A model generated the notes under the pieces. The model made no database searches. It saw only the letters and a program-made list of their open reading frames with translations, and was not told the origin of the DNA. The translations under genes and the position numbers were made by a program. A DNA stretch of 57,170 nucleotides from Ascoidea asiatica. Taxonomy: Eukaryota > Ascomycota > Saccharomycetes > Ascoideales > Ascoideaceae. The stretch lies in NCBI GenBank assembly GCA_001600695.1, contig BCKQ01000012.1, forward strand, positions 393,997-451,166. The letters are read 5' to 3'. Below are positions 41,201 to 49,559 of the stretch, piece after piece; position 1 is the stretch's first letter; each line of letters begins with the position of its first letter.

Positions 41201-41472
41201 AATTCATTAGTAGTTATATTATCAATATCATTATCGTTATCATTATCATTATCAGTATCATTGATATAATCTAATTGATCATTTTCAAATTCATCTTCAG
41301 TTACAGTTTCATCACCGGTATCATTGGCGTTTGAAGAATAATGATTATCAGAATGATCAGAATTATTATCAAAATTATTATATATGTTATTCATATGATT
41401 ATTTATGATATTATTATTAGCTAAAGGAATAGAATTTTTAGATTCTAAGAAATTTATTGATAAATTTTCCAT
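38272..41472 (-). CDS. Zn2Cys6 transcription factor
   Basis: A 1066-residue fungal regulator. The binuclear zinc cluster lies at 189-215 with the exact spacing CX2CX6CX5CX2CX6C (Cys189, 192, 199, 205, 208, 215), in ACERCKKRKTKCSGDYPCRS. It is followed by a short coiled coil (about 225-245). The Fungal_trans middle region is seen in RELWWSCYCMNRNNAVKSGR with GRP near residue 709. Low-complexity tracts are many: Asn/Asp N-terminus, a QNQ tract (135-170), a His-rich HSH/HNH stretch (about 335-365) and Ser-rich 370-440. Such factors bind CGG half-sites as dimers; the target set is unknown. It is divergent from the alternative oxidase gene with a 1.4-kb shared upstream region, so a role in AOX control is possible but unproven. 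Confidence 0.9.
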   Translation of the reverse strand: MENLSINFLESKNSIPLANNNIINNHMNNIYNNFDNNSDHSDNHYSSNANDTGDETVTEDEFENDQLDYINDTDNDNDNDNDIDNITTNELQKDNIHNINNNINNNKSSLPPLTLFKVHQTNTNSNLLTNNNPLQFQSQIQSQSQQLQPNQNQIQIQNQNQNQNQIQQIQSNQQIPISNYNPSRVKKACERCKKRKTKCSGDYPCRSCKLSNNSCVFISNLKKITVNEKYLSNLKKKLNFLQFQLLLQSQSNSNSNSNLNSNSNSNTNSNQKIIENNQKKNINKNIKKKKKKLFTLDNDQSIKNNNNDSEKNIKNDLDSIKNKLISNLDLDDHSHSHSHSPTHIYNPTHGHPHNHNHFHSHNLSSASSFLLAPLHSSNSTTSPSSSSSSNTNNTLTTNNTNSTSPTYLSSLSLSSSSSSSCSSPNSNPDSIKQTNSIPFSSYTSSTYSSSLYSSPLITIDKSLFQNLSSKILLNYLDNFLTMSIVIDSSYFPIDKIQYKKQINIFFKNLLPFFYIYSNQNSNQFLKPNFQKDQSIFSNNDFLYLKNLIDNKFWYNKFCVLIALGKLFDNKFFLNNQSNNQSNNNDNENLNYISPINEVNKKNLPGLIYIQECISNLPVLYNTFFGTIEIIEVYLLISFYFKMAGEKEISLLYSNLAMNISISLQLHEESSVICNFTSDFDDYNNDKEINRIRELWWSCYCMNRNNAVKSGRPVFLNFRNIKTNYPVNSKSEINLNLFYKFIELNKLAEDVLNCIYLKKYTNGDNSIEHYDNNEIHKHTQDCFLEKISRFIKRFLHWKEDLSKDLKKIEDNDKIKIENQNLNDKNNEIKNNIEKNSNNNNNKDDNLDNYYDNENDNEFGNQTLSDKFISSMNLNYCRYIHLVTMPVLLHLTENRLKLSENQYKYGEKNLLYEAIKPLDDFTKLLIKLCSKSAHESIKLIKKILNKEFLCQFGTHFLEDILSSSIVFIMEILTLNFNKESLKEDFKTMNHNINGVKNCLSLLSKMIGLNNKLASLHFENIMKLVIDANNHFENIGLYVNKIKNNEKVLIKISIFETDENFNINEYNCV

Positions 41473-41988
41473 GATTAATTTAAAATCTGATTAAAAAATC
41501 TGATTTAAAATCTGATTTGAAATCTTATTTAAGAAATAAGAATGAATATGAATATGATTTAATAGATAATTTTGATAATAAGTTTGAATTTGATAAATAA
41601 ATATTTAAATGTATATATATCTATATCTCAATTACAATTAGAAATATAAATGCAATTATAATTACAATTACAATTATAATTGTGATTATAATTATTATTA
41701 TGCAATTATGGTTATAAAAGAAAAAATAATTAATATTATTTTGGTTTTATTGGGGAAAAGCAACTAGAAAAGCAAATGGAAAAGCAGCTGTAAAAGAATA
41801 AGTTTGTGACAGGTATTAAATGGAAATTAGAGTGTAAACTCTACTAAGGCTGGAAAGCTGAAGAATCTCGAAAAAGCTAAATAAGTCATGCATTTGGAGC
41901 GGGAGTCTGGCGTCGGAGCAGATGTGCCGACGAGCAGAATTTCCGAGTAAGGAAAAAAAGAAGAAAAGGGAAGCAAGGAGATGAGCTG

Positions 41989-41994
41989 CACGTG
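41989..41994. promoter_or_regulatory. CACGTG E-box
   Basis: TGCACGTGAA in the TF/AOX divergent promoter, 517 bp from the factor's start codon. Confidence 0.5.
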
Positions 41995-42142
41995 AAATAA
42001 TCAGGTGACCTTAACGTAGGGTAGCCGTGCAACGGTGCCGCACGCGTGACTCAAAGATGTGACTTGCCACCCGTGACTCACCGCGCAGATGGGTGTCAAT
42101 GTAAACCAGGGTTGTGGGTTTCTTGGTAAAAGGCCACACAAG

Positions 42143-42155
42143 CTGTGATTGGCTG
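42143..42155 (+). promoter_or_regulatory. Extended CCAAT box upstream of AOX
   Basis: CTGTGATTGGCTG, identical over 13 bp to 44193-44205. HAP/CCAAT control of respiratory genes is known in yeasts; its use here is inference. Confidence 0.55.
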
Positions 42156-42851
42156 ATCTAGAGTTGGAGCAGCCACAGCCGGGATTTTTGAGAGTACAGC
42201 AGTTAGCAGGTGCAATGCTCATAGTACAGCTAAAATGGTCCTGGACCCGTGACTTTTTCACTTCCGTTTTTGGGCTACTCCGAAGAGCTGAAACCTAAAA
42301 GCGATTAGAGTTTGCCCCACTGCACGGCTGACTTTGTCATTTTAATACTTAAAAAGAAAATATTACCAGTAACTTTATTCATTTTATATGGTTTTTGTAT
42401 TATCGTATATGTATCTGGGATTAGAGAAGCCAGAGAATACTCTTTTATTTTAACTCGTAAAAGGAGGAAAGGATATATATGACTTATAAAAATTTATTAC
42501 CGAATATTTGAATCATATTCATCTAAATCAGATACTTTTTTAAAGAATTATCAAAGAATTCAAAATCAATTCATAAATTGATTAATAAAATTTGAATGGA
42601 GGAAGTTTATTGGATAAACAATTTTTTTTTATATTGAATTTCTATTTAATTTCCGGTTCTTGATATTCTTGAAAGGATTTTATTATAATTGATTAAAAAA
42701 AATTGATTGATGACTTGATTTTATTAAAGAATTATTTGAATATAAATAGAATGGAAATATTTAATGATTCTTGACTAATTTATTGATCTTCTTTTTTCAT
42801 TTTTTATAGTAATTAGTTAGTTAAATAATCAACTTCTCTCTTATCATTAAC

Positions 42852-43895
42852 ATGTTTTCAAAAATTATCTTAAATAATCCAATTGAATATTCAATCAAGT
42901 CATCAATTAAATATTCAATTAAGTTTAATAACTTTTCAGTTAAACGATTCAGTTGTAATATAAATCAAACTTCTTTACTTTCAAAAGAAATTAAAAAATT
43001 TGATGATTCAAAAGAAAATTCACATATATTTTTGAACTCCAAAGATGAAATTTTGACAAACCCAATGTTTGCACATCCTTTATATAAATTTGAAGAAATG
43101 GAAAAAATTAAATTTAACTATAGAAAACCAAAAAATTTTAAGGATAAATTAGCTAAAAATTTAGTTTCTTTGATGAAAACTTCTTTTGATTTTTTCACAT
43201 TTTATCAAGATTCTAAAGTTAATTCAGCCATAGATTCAAAATCATATAAAATGACTCCAGAAAAATGGTTAAATAGATTTATTTTTTTAGAAAGTATTGC
43301 TGGAATTCCAGGAATGGTAGCTGCTTTTTTAAGACATTTACATTCTTTAAGATTATTGAAAAGAGATAAAGCTTGGATTCAAACTTTATTAGATGAAGCT
43401 TATAATGAAAGAATGCATTTATTAACATTTATTAAATTAAAAAATTCTTCAATTTTTGTTAAATTTTTTTTATTTTTATCTCAAGGAATTTTTGTTAATT
43501 TATTTTTTATTTCTTATTTATTAAATCCAATAATTTGTCATAGATTTGTTGGTTATTTAGAAGATGAAGCAGTTTTAACATATTCAAAATGTATAAAAGA
43601 TATTGATAATGGATTATTAAATGATTTTAAAAATTATAAAATTCCAGAAATTGCAAAAAATTATTGGAATTTAAATAATAATTCAACAATCAGAGATTTA
43701 TTATTATATATTAGAGCTGATGAAGCAAAACATAGAGAAGTTAATCATACTTTTGCAAATTTAAAAACTAATGGAGAAGATAGAAATCCATTTGCTTTAG
43801 AAATTAATTCAAATTCAAAACCTCAACCATGCCTTGATTTAAAAAATCATAAACCTCAAGGCTGGGAAAGAAATGAAATTATTTCTCCAAACTAA
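42852..43895 (+). CDS. AOX: Mitochondrial alternative oxidase
   Basis: A 347-residue inner-membrane di-iron ubiquinol oxidase that reduces O2 to water without pumping protons, bypassing complexes III and IV. The presequence covers about 1-50. All six iron ligands are visible: Glu147 (FLESIAG), Glu186 and His189 (NERMH), Glu237 (YLEDEA), Glu291 and His294 (ADEAKH). The motifs LESIAGIPGMVAAFLRHLHS, DEAYNERMHLL and RADEAKHREVNH are canonical. Length fits fungal AOX (330-380). The enzyme is absent from Saccharomyces cerevisiae and Hanseniaspora, so it helps place the organism. It faces the zinc-cluster regulator across a motif-rich promoter. Confidence 0.97.
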   Translation: MFSKIILNNPIEYSIKSSIKYSIKFNNFSVKRFSCNINQTSLLSKEIKKFDDSKENSHIFLNSKDEILTNPMFAHPLYKFEEMEKIKFNYRKPKNFKDKLAKNLVSLMKTSFDFFTFYQDSKVNSAIDSKSYKMTPEKWLNRFIFLESIAGIPGMVAAFLRHLHSLRLLKRDKAWIQTLLDEAYNERMHLLTFIKLKNSSIFVKFFLFLSQGIFVNLFFISYLLNPIICHRFVGYLEDEAVLTYSKCIKDIDNGLLNDFKNYKIPEIAKNYWNLNNNSTIRDLLLYIRADEAKHREVNHTFANLKTNGEDRNPFALEINSNSKPQPCLDLKNHKPQGWERNEIISPN

Positions 43896-44643
43896 CTTTG
43901 TTCACCAATAAATAAATTTTATACAATCTAACTATATTCTCCATATTCTTTATTATCCATATTCTCTAGAAATAACTTCTATTTTTATCAGCTCATAAAT
44001 CACACAATTACAATTACAATTACAATTACTTTTATAATCATTCAATCATTCAATAATTCAAATAAACATTCCATATTCTTTTACTATAAAATTCATAATC
44101 TCCGGTAAGACATTCCGGACTAGATGTCCGACCTGTAAATTACCCGATTAATTTTCATTCCGAGGCCCTTGCTCTGTGGCTTCAACGGCCACCTGTGATT
44201 GGCTGGGCCGAGAACTGCTCTCGGAATGCCCAAAGGGAAATAAAACAACGCGTAATGCTACCAGTTATCAAATGGAAATAAAACAATGAAAACAATGTGT
44301 AAATTGAATTCACTGTAATTTTATAGAACAAATAACCACATAACAAAATAATATAATATAATAAAAAATATAGATTATAAGACAAAATAAGATAACACAA
44401 GATAAGTGAATAGAATAGAATAATGGACTTTATTAATTATAAAAGAACAAAGAATTCCATTGATTTAATTTAATCTAAAGTAGTCGTATATTCAATAAAA
44501 TGCTTATTAGCTTTCCCTTATAGATTCCATAAAATTATTACTACTATTTCATTTATCTATTATTATCTAAAAAGACAAAAAGAAGGAATCAATAATTATC
44601 ATTTTATAATTTCTTTTATATTCAATATATATTAATTCAAATC
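43896..44643. promoter_or_regulatory. Intergenic region with Reb1-like and CCAAT sites
   Basis: AT-rich near AOX with CAATTA repeats. The GC-richer centre (44100-44270) holds TCCGG/CCGGA repeats, TTACCCG (44140-44146) and CTGTGATTGGCTG (44193-44205). AT-rich sequence leads to the next ATG. Confidence 0.5.
44193..44205 (+). promoter_or_regulatory. Extended CCAAT box
   Basis: CTGTGATTGGCTG, a 13-bp repeat of the site at 42143-42155; GGCCAC also precedes both. It lies about 440 bp upstream of the gene at 44644. Confidence 0.55.
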
Positions 44644-45300
44644 ATGAATCTAGAATCAAAATCTTTAAATTCAAAAAATGATAAAAGTAACAAAAAGGAT
44701 TCTATTTTCAATTCTTTGAATTTCAATGATGAAATTGATCAATTTTTAATAGATTATATTCCAAATTCAAGTAAGGATTATTATGGTCAACAAGATGATT
44801 GTTTTAATCAAAATGATAATACTGATGATGTTGATGATGATTTTTTTGATGAAGAATTCGAACAAATTAATTTAGAAAATTATTCTGATATATATTTTGA
44901 TAATTATAATAATGAAAATATAAATGAAAATAATAGTATTAAGGATGGTGATATATTCTATGATGCTGTTGAAAATATAATAAAATTCAATAATGAATTT
45001 CATTTTGATGAGATCTCGTTCAATAAAAATAATACAAAAAATATAAACAATATAAATGATTCAAGCAATTTATTTAAGTTATTAAATTTACCTGAAATTA
45101 AAATTATCAATATTTCAAAAACCTATAAAAAAGATTATTACTTTAATTTTAATAAAGGTCAAAAATTAAAAAATGAATTTCAAAATAAAAGAAATATTTT
45201 AATCAATAATGATAGAACTTTATTAAATTCCAAAAAAACTTTACAAAATTTAAATTCAAATCTAAATTTTTTAAAATCTTCAAAATTAACTAAAACTTAA
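44644..45300 (+). CDS. Unknown acidic Asn/Asp-rich protein
   Basis: A 218-residue protein of no recognised family. The N-terminus is Ser/Lys-rich, then an acidic section (about 50-120) with DDVDDDFFDEEFEQ and DIYFDNYNNENINENN. The C-terminal 70 residues are basic (SKTYKKDYYFNFNKGQKLKN and repeated SKK/NLNS). There is no signal peptide or TM segment, so it is probably cytosolic or nuclear. The separation into acidic and basic halves and an ATG in good A-rich context support coding. A regulatory or scaffold protein is only a guess. Confidence 0.55.
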   Translation: MNLESKSLNSKNDKSNKKDSIFNSLNFNDEIDQFLIDYIPNSSKDYYGQQDDCFNQNDNTDDVDDDFFDEEFEQINLENYSDIYFDNYNNENINENNSIKDGDIFYDAVENIIKFNNEFHFDEISFNKNNTKNINNINDSSNLFKLLNLPEIKIINISKTYKKDYYFNFNKGQKLKNEFQNKRNILINNDRTLLNSKKTLQNLNSNLNFLKSSKLTKT

Positions 45301-46418
45301 TGAAATATATTTAGCTATACAAAAATATACTCAGCGGTTAAGATTTCAAAAAAACTAATGCAAAGTTCTTTTAATGGGAAAATAGTCGAGAGTGATTACA
45401 TTAATCATAAGATTCTACTCTATATGTTATATTGTAAGATTGTGATGGTGATTGATGAAGTGGATTGATGATGTGGATATGAGAAATCATTGAAACTCAA
45501 GTTTAAAAATTGCTTAAAAGTATTGCTTTCTTTTTAATTATATATCTATTATAATGAATACCTTTATCATTTTTTAATTTAATCTTTTTATAATTGAGAT
45601 CAATGAAATCAATGAAAATAAACAAAATCAATAAAAGTTATTCTATAAAAACCGTCGTATAAACTTATAACTTCTTTTAATATGAAAATAGTGAAGAGTT
45701 TGAAACTGAGATTATATCACTATTAATAAATATTATAAAATTTAACTCGTAGACAAATTACAATAGTTTATTTTTGAGACAAAATTTAATTAACAATTTA
45801 TTTATCTCATTTTCAAAAATATCCCTCATATCCTTAGTTTAGGATTGAATATAAATTTTAGTTTGTTGAGTAAATAAATAAAACTTCTATTTTGTAATAA
45901 TTATCCATCACCCACTTGGATATGATTTGTTTGGACACAATTAATTGGGGTTAAATTGTCTATAATAACGCTTTGAAAGTTATAAACAAATTAAGATATA
46001 ATTATTTTAAATACAGAGAATTATAATCATCATGATCATCATCATAATCATCATCATAATCATCACCTTTGTTTTATAGTATTTGGAATTCCCCTTTTAA
46101 ATTTGTTTTACATATCAGTTTTTAAACTTTTAATTAAAACTTCCAGTTTAACCCAAACTAATTATAAAGATGTAAAAATAGTAAGCAAAAAAAAAAAAAC
46201 AATCGATCTATCAGTTAAACAAAGGAAATTAAAATGTTATAGAAAAATTGTTCAATGGTTATATAAACTAAATATAGTATCCTTATTAATTTTCATTACA
46301 CTCTATTAAACAATATAAATAAATTATAATCAATTTTTAGAAAAAAAACAGCAATATCAATATCAAAAACTCTGAAAACTTCAATAACTTATTACAGTAA
46401 ATATTTTCCATAAAAATA
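45301..46418. other. AT-rich intergenic region
   Basis: No supported gene. Notable are GTGATTGATGAAGTGG-type repeats (about 45445-45475) and an ATCATCATC-rich stretch (about 46024-46066). The frame at 46103-46309 has no ATG start and is Lys/Leu-rich noise. Confidence 0.5.
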
Positions 46419-46595
46419 ATGTTCATTGATAATAATAATAAAAGTGTGAATAATAATTCCTTTTATGATAATTTACCAGAGATATCCAATGGAAAAAATT
46501 TACAATTTGAATATATTGTTAAAAAATTAATAAATATCAAAGAAAATAAATTCAACATTCAAAACTCAAATTCAAACTCAAATTCAAACTCAAGC

Positions 46596-46635
<40 letters not shown>

Positions 46636-46748
46636 CTTATTCAATAAATCTGACAAATACTCAAAAAATTCAATACTCTCTGCCAAATAGACTGATACAA
46701 CTGATTAAATCGCCTAACAATAATAATAATTTTGATAAGAATAAATAA
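46419..46748 (+). CDS. Small Asn-rich hypothetical protein
   Basis: A 109-residue ORF with an ATG in A-rich context. Residues 1-47 look protein-like (DNLPEISNGKNLQFEYIVKK), the middle is (NS)n followed by a run of about 12 Asn, and the end is SINLTNTQKIQYSLPNRLIQ then LIKSPN. No domain, signal or TM segment is seen. It may be a real short gene or chance; an intron joining it to other exons is not evident. Confidence 0.35.
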
Positions 46749-47202
46749 TCTCAAATTTGAATTGATTATTCATTTTTTTTTCCTAAAAGTAGTTAAAATT
46801 AACAGTCATCAATCAGATTTAAAAGAGAAACAGAAACCAGTTTGTGATTTCCAATATCAAATATTAGTCTGAGAAGAATACTATGAACACGAAAAGCATT
46901 CCATGGCTTAAATACAGGACCTTTATTTTATAGTAAAATATATTTTGATAACTTTGCTAATTCAATAATTTATTTATCTTATACTTTAATATATTAAGTC
47001 TTTGATATATTAATATTTTGCTTTGCTTTTTATGAAACCCAGACACGTGACCAATACTTTCTCCAGACTTTCCGTTCTCCAATATCAAATTTCAATGGCA
47101 AAGAAACAATTAAGTCAATTCATTACCAACCTGTAATCAGAATGAATTCTAAATGAAATAAATAAATAAACAGATAACATTTAGAAGATTAGATATTATA
47201 AA
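46749..47202. promoter_or_regulatory. VMA21 upstream region
   Basis: AT-rich with CACGTG followed by ACCAAT (47044-47055), 154 bp before the ATG, in a short GC patch together with TTCCGTTCTCC. No gene is seen. Confidence 0.5.
47044..47049. promoter_or_regulatory. CACGTG E-box next to a CCAAT
   Basis: ACACGTGACCAAT: an E-box reading GTCACGTG on minus, with CCAAT at 47051-47055. Confidence 0.5.
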
Positions 47203-47524
47203 ATGGCTGTTGATATTCCCTTGTATGTTTCATTATCAAACTCTCACTTAATTGAGTCCATTAGAAGTGTATTGATAAACTAACAAAATTTCATTTAGTA
47301 ATGTTATTGAAAAATTAGTTTTTTTCACAGCTGCTATGATATTATTTCCTATAACATCTTTTTTTGTATTAAGATTTTATTTTCCAGGAAATGATTTAAT
47401 ATCCGGTGGTACTGCTGCTTTAGTTGCAAATGTTGTTTTAATTTCATATATTGTTGTTGCTTTTATGGAAGAAGTTCCATTAAATGAAAAACCAAATAAT
47501 GAAGCAAGTAAAAAAATTGATTAA
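47203..47524 (+). CDS. VMA21: V-ATPase assembly factor Vma21, spliced
   Basis: An 81-residue ER membrane protein that helps assemble the Vo sector of the vacuolar ATPase. Exon 1 is 47203-47222; the 76-nt intron (47223-47298) has donor GTATGT, branch AACTAAC (47278-47284) and acceptor TTTAG; exon 2 is 47299-47524. The spliced start [20 protein letters not shown] matches yeast Vma21 (MAVDVP...VI.KL..FTAAM). Two TM segments (about 12-30 and 44-62) flank the loop with [18 protein letters not shown] is almost identical to the family. The C-terminus KKID is a di-lysine KKXX ER-retrieval signal. Using the unspliced ATG at 47336 would lose the first 19 residues. Confidence 0.95.
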
Positions 47525-48812
47525 TATTTTTATCATTTTTTTGTTATATAAGATAAGTATTTATAAGATATATATTTGTCATATATCTAATATATTATAC
47601 TGAGCAGCAAAATAATCAAAAATATATTAAACCATTATTATTCTAAACATCAAATAATAACGATTTTAGAAATGTAAGAAAATTTATTTTAATTACATTC
47701 CAAAATCAGATCATTTCATAGTTTTAGGATCTTTAGTCGTGTTACATTTAATGAGTAAAGAAAATGAATTGAATAGAACAATATTTTTTTTTGATTTTAA
47801 AGTTCATTAATTTTCCATTTTTCTATAAAAAATTATTTTCTATAATCTCAATTAACTATTTGACATTTCTCTGGTATCACCAAAACTACTATTAACTTAC
47901 TAGTTATTTATAATTTTTCAATAAGTTCTTATAATCATTTATAAATATTATCTTCATTTCATAACACTCTTTATTAATCACTAACTGTAACAGTTAACGT
48001 TAAGGTTTTTGCAGTATCAGGTGACATTCCGTCACGTATTTTCTGCTCGACCGAGGCAATTTAAACTTAAAGGAATTTACATACAACAAAAATCTCATCT
48101 GTTCTATCATTTCTACAAATATTCGTTGAAAATATTCTCAAATTCAAATTCAATACAATATCTAAAATTATTAAGTATGATCTAGATAAAGAAAGAATCA
48201 GAAAAATTATTGAAATTGAAATTGAAATTTCAAAATCAATTGATAATAGTAATTATAATCTGGCTATTATGTCTGGGTGTTAGGTTTATAAAATCAAATT
48301 CAAAATCTTATCCATACTAGTCAAGTCTTTATACCAATTGAACAACAACAACATCAACTGCATATTTAAATTCAAATATAACTTCAATGTGCTAGATTTG
48401 GTGGTTTGGAAAATTTGCCAGCAATTTTAATTTTTAATTTAATTAATATTTCAAATAAAATATCTCAATTTAAAAAATCATCATTCAAACTTAATTGATA
48501 TTCAAAATAATAAGTTAGAAGAATAAGTACGATCGGGATAGGCAAATTGTAATTTATTTTGATAATAACGAATCTAAAATTCAAAATAATACGACTGATT
48601 TTTTTGTTAATAATGAAAAAAATGAGTGCTTACATATTTCTTAAAGGTGATGTTCATGATAATAATGATAATAATGATAATTCTTTGATATTTATATTTT
48701 TATAGTAACAATAACGAAATACTTTCTTAAATAAAGAAATTAAAAAAATATGAAAGTATATAAATACTGTATATAAGAAAAAAAGGAAGATTCTTTTGCC
48801 AAAAAAATTAAA
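47525..48812. other. Intergenic region with a possible decayed gene
   Basis: AT-rich after VMA21. A GC-richer patch (47985-48060) has GTAACAGTTAACGTTAAGG and CGTCACGTATT. The stretch 48094-48654 reads like broken coding sequence and is listed separately. An AATAATGATAATG repeat lies near 48660-48685. Confidence 0.45.
48094..48654 (+). pseudogene. Possible degraded gene fragments, unknown family
   Basis: Three protein-like stretches lie in different frames and are separated by stops: about 48094-48285 (contains KYDLDKERIRKIIEIEIEIS, then NSNYNLAIMSGC and a stop), about 48389-48500 (CARFGGLENLPAILIFNLIN) and about 48530-48646 (DRQIVIYFDNNESKIQNNTT, then DFFVNNEKNECLHIS). Composition and order suggest one gene broken by frameshifts, but I cannot name the family, and AT-rich DNA can mimic such frames. 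Confidence 0.3.
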
Positions 48813-49559
48813 TCAGAGTAAAGCAAGTGCTCCAAAAACTAATAAAGATGCAAATCCTGTAGCGGCTAATTTTTCAGATCCGGCTTTAGATTCACTTTCA
48901 GATGAGGAAGCAGCTGAGGAAGCAGCTGAGGAAGAAGTTGAAGATGAAGAAACAGAGTCTTTTGTTGCAGAAGAAGTTGACTTGTCTGAAGAAACATTAG
49001 ATGAAGAATCGTCAGATGAAGAGGCATCAGATGAACTTGCTTTCTTTACAGAGGAGGTTTCTGTTGAAGAACTTTCTTTGGAAGTGGAATCAATGCTTGT
49101 TGATAAAGTGCTACTTTTTGTAATTGATTTAGCTGATAAATCAGAAGTAGCTGTATATGAATAGGAATCAGTGGCATAATCTTCAGAATATGAAACACAA
49201 GCAGCATTTTCAAAATCAGTTGCACTATCATATGTACCTGGACTTGTACATTGTAAACAAGCATAAAAAGGATCCCAAAATGTATCATCTAAATCACAAA
49301 TACAAGTAATATATGAATCGACATCATATGGTTGATTATCACCTAAATTTGTACTAACACCACAATAATACTTTAATTGCTTACCAGAATTTGCACAAAC
49401 AGTTAAACAATCATCTTTTTTGGAAAGTAAAACATTGTCATTTTCATCAATATTTAAACTCATTTTCTTTATTAATGAAGGTAAATCTAAACCATTGATT
49501 GAAGAAATAAATAATATGGATGTTGACAATGAGAAAGTTATTAGCTGATTGAATTTCAT
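48813..49559 (-). CDS. GPI-type wall protein with an eight-cysteine N-terminal domain
   Basis: A 248-residue protein. The signal peptide is about 1-23 (MKFNQLITFSLSTSILFISS). Residues 50-121 hold eight Cys: DDC, TVC, YYC, CIC, YACLQC and NAAC, with an aromatic FWDPFY before the CLQC pair. The rest is Ser-rich (130-230) and ends in a GPI-like hydrophobic tail (GFASLLVFGALALL). The Cys order matches the protein at 52594-54480, so the two share a domain. It is not a clear CFEM domain. An antisense open frame (48796-49164) mirrors the Ser-rich part and is not real. Role unknown; surface exposure is inferred. Confidence 0.8.
   Translation of the reverse strand: MKFNQLITFSLSTSILFISSINGLDLPSLIKKMSLNIDENDNVLLSKKDDCLTVCANSGKQLKYYCGVSTNLGDNQPYDVDSYITCICDLDDTFWDPFYACLQCTSPGTYDSATDFENAACVSYSEDYATDSYSYTATSDLSAKSITKSSTLSTSIDSTSKESSSTETSSVKKASSSDASSSDDSSSNVSSDKSTSSATKDSVSSSSTSSSAASSAASSSESESKAGSEKLAATGFASLLVFGALALL

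Larger units (their letters stand above)
41473..42851. promoter_or_regulatory. Divergent upstream region of the zinc-cluster factor and AOX
   Basis: The factor's side is AT-rich with AATTACAATTA repeats (41630-41700). A GC-rich island (41860-42340) holds CACGTG, the extended CCAAT box, CGTGACTC repeats (GCGTGACTC near 42043, CCGTGACTC near 42071, CCGTGAC near 42247) and CGGAGCAGATGTGCCG. The last 450 bp are AT-rich AOX leader. The frame at 42001-42261 (minus) has no recognisable features. Confidence 0.55.

Noticed and set aside
42001-42261. 86-codon frame in the TF/AOX promoter island
   Set aside because: It is GC-island sequence covering the CCAAT box, with no start context or recognisable motif.
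46103-46309. 68-codon frame with a TM-like end
   Set aside because: It begins with TTG, not ATG, and has Lys runs from poly-A. No splice signals join it to another exon.
48796-49164. 122-codon Glu-rich frame antisense to the eight-cysteine protein
   Set aside because: It mirrors the Ser-rich stalk and has no ATG in good context upstream of it.
49170-49420. CFEM domain call for the eight-cysteine protein
   Set aside because: Eight Cys are present, but the CFEM order with its Asp and spacing is not matched; the CxC and aromatic-CxxC pattern is different.
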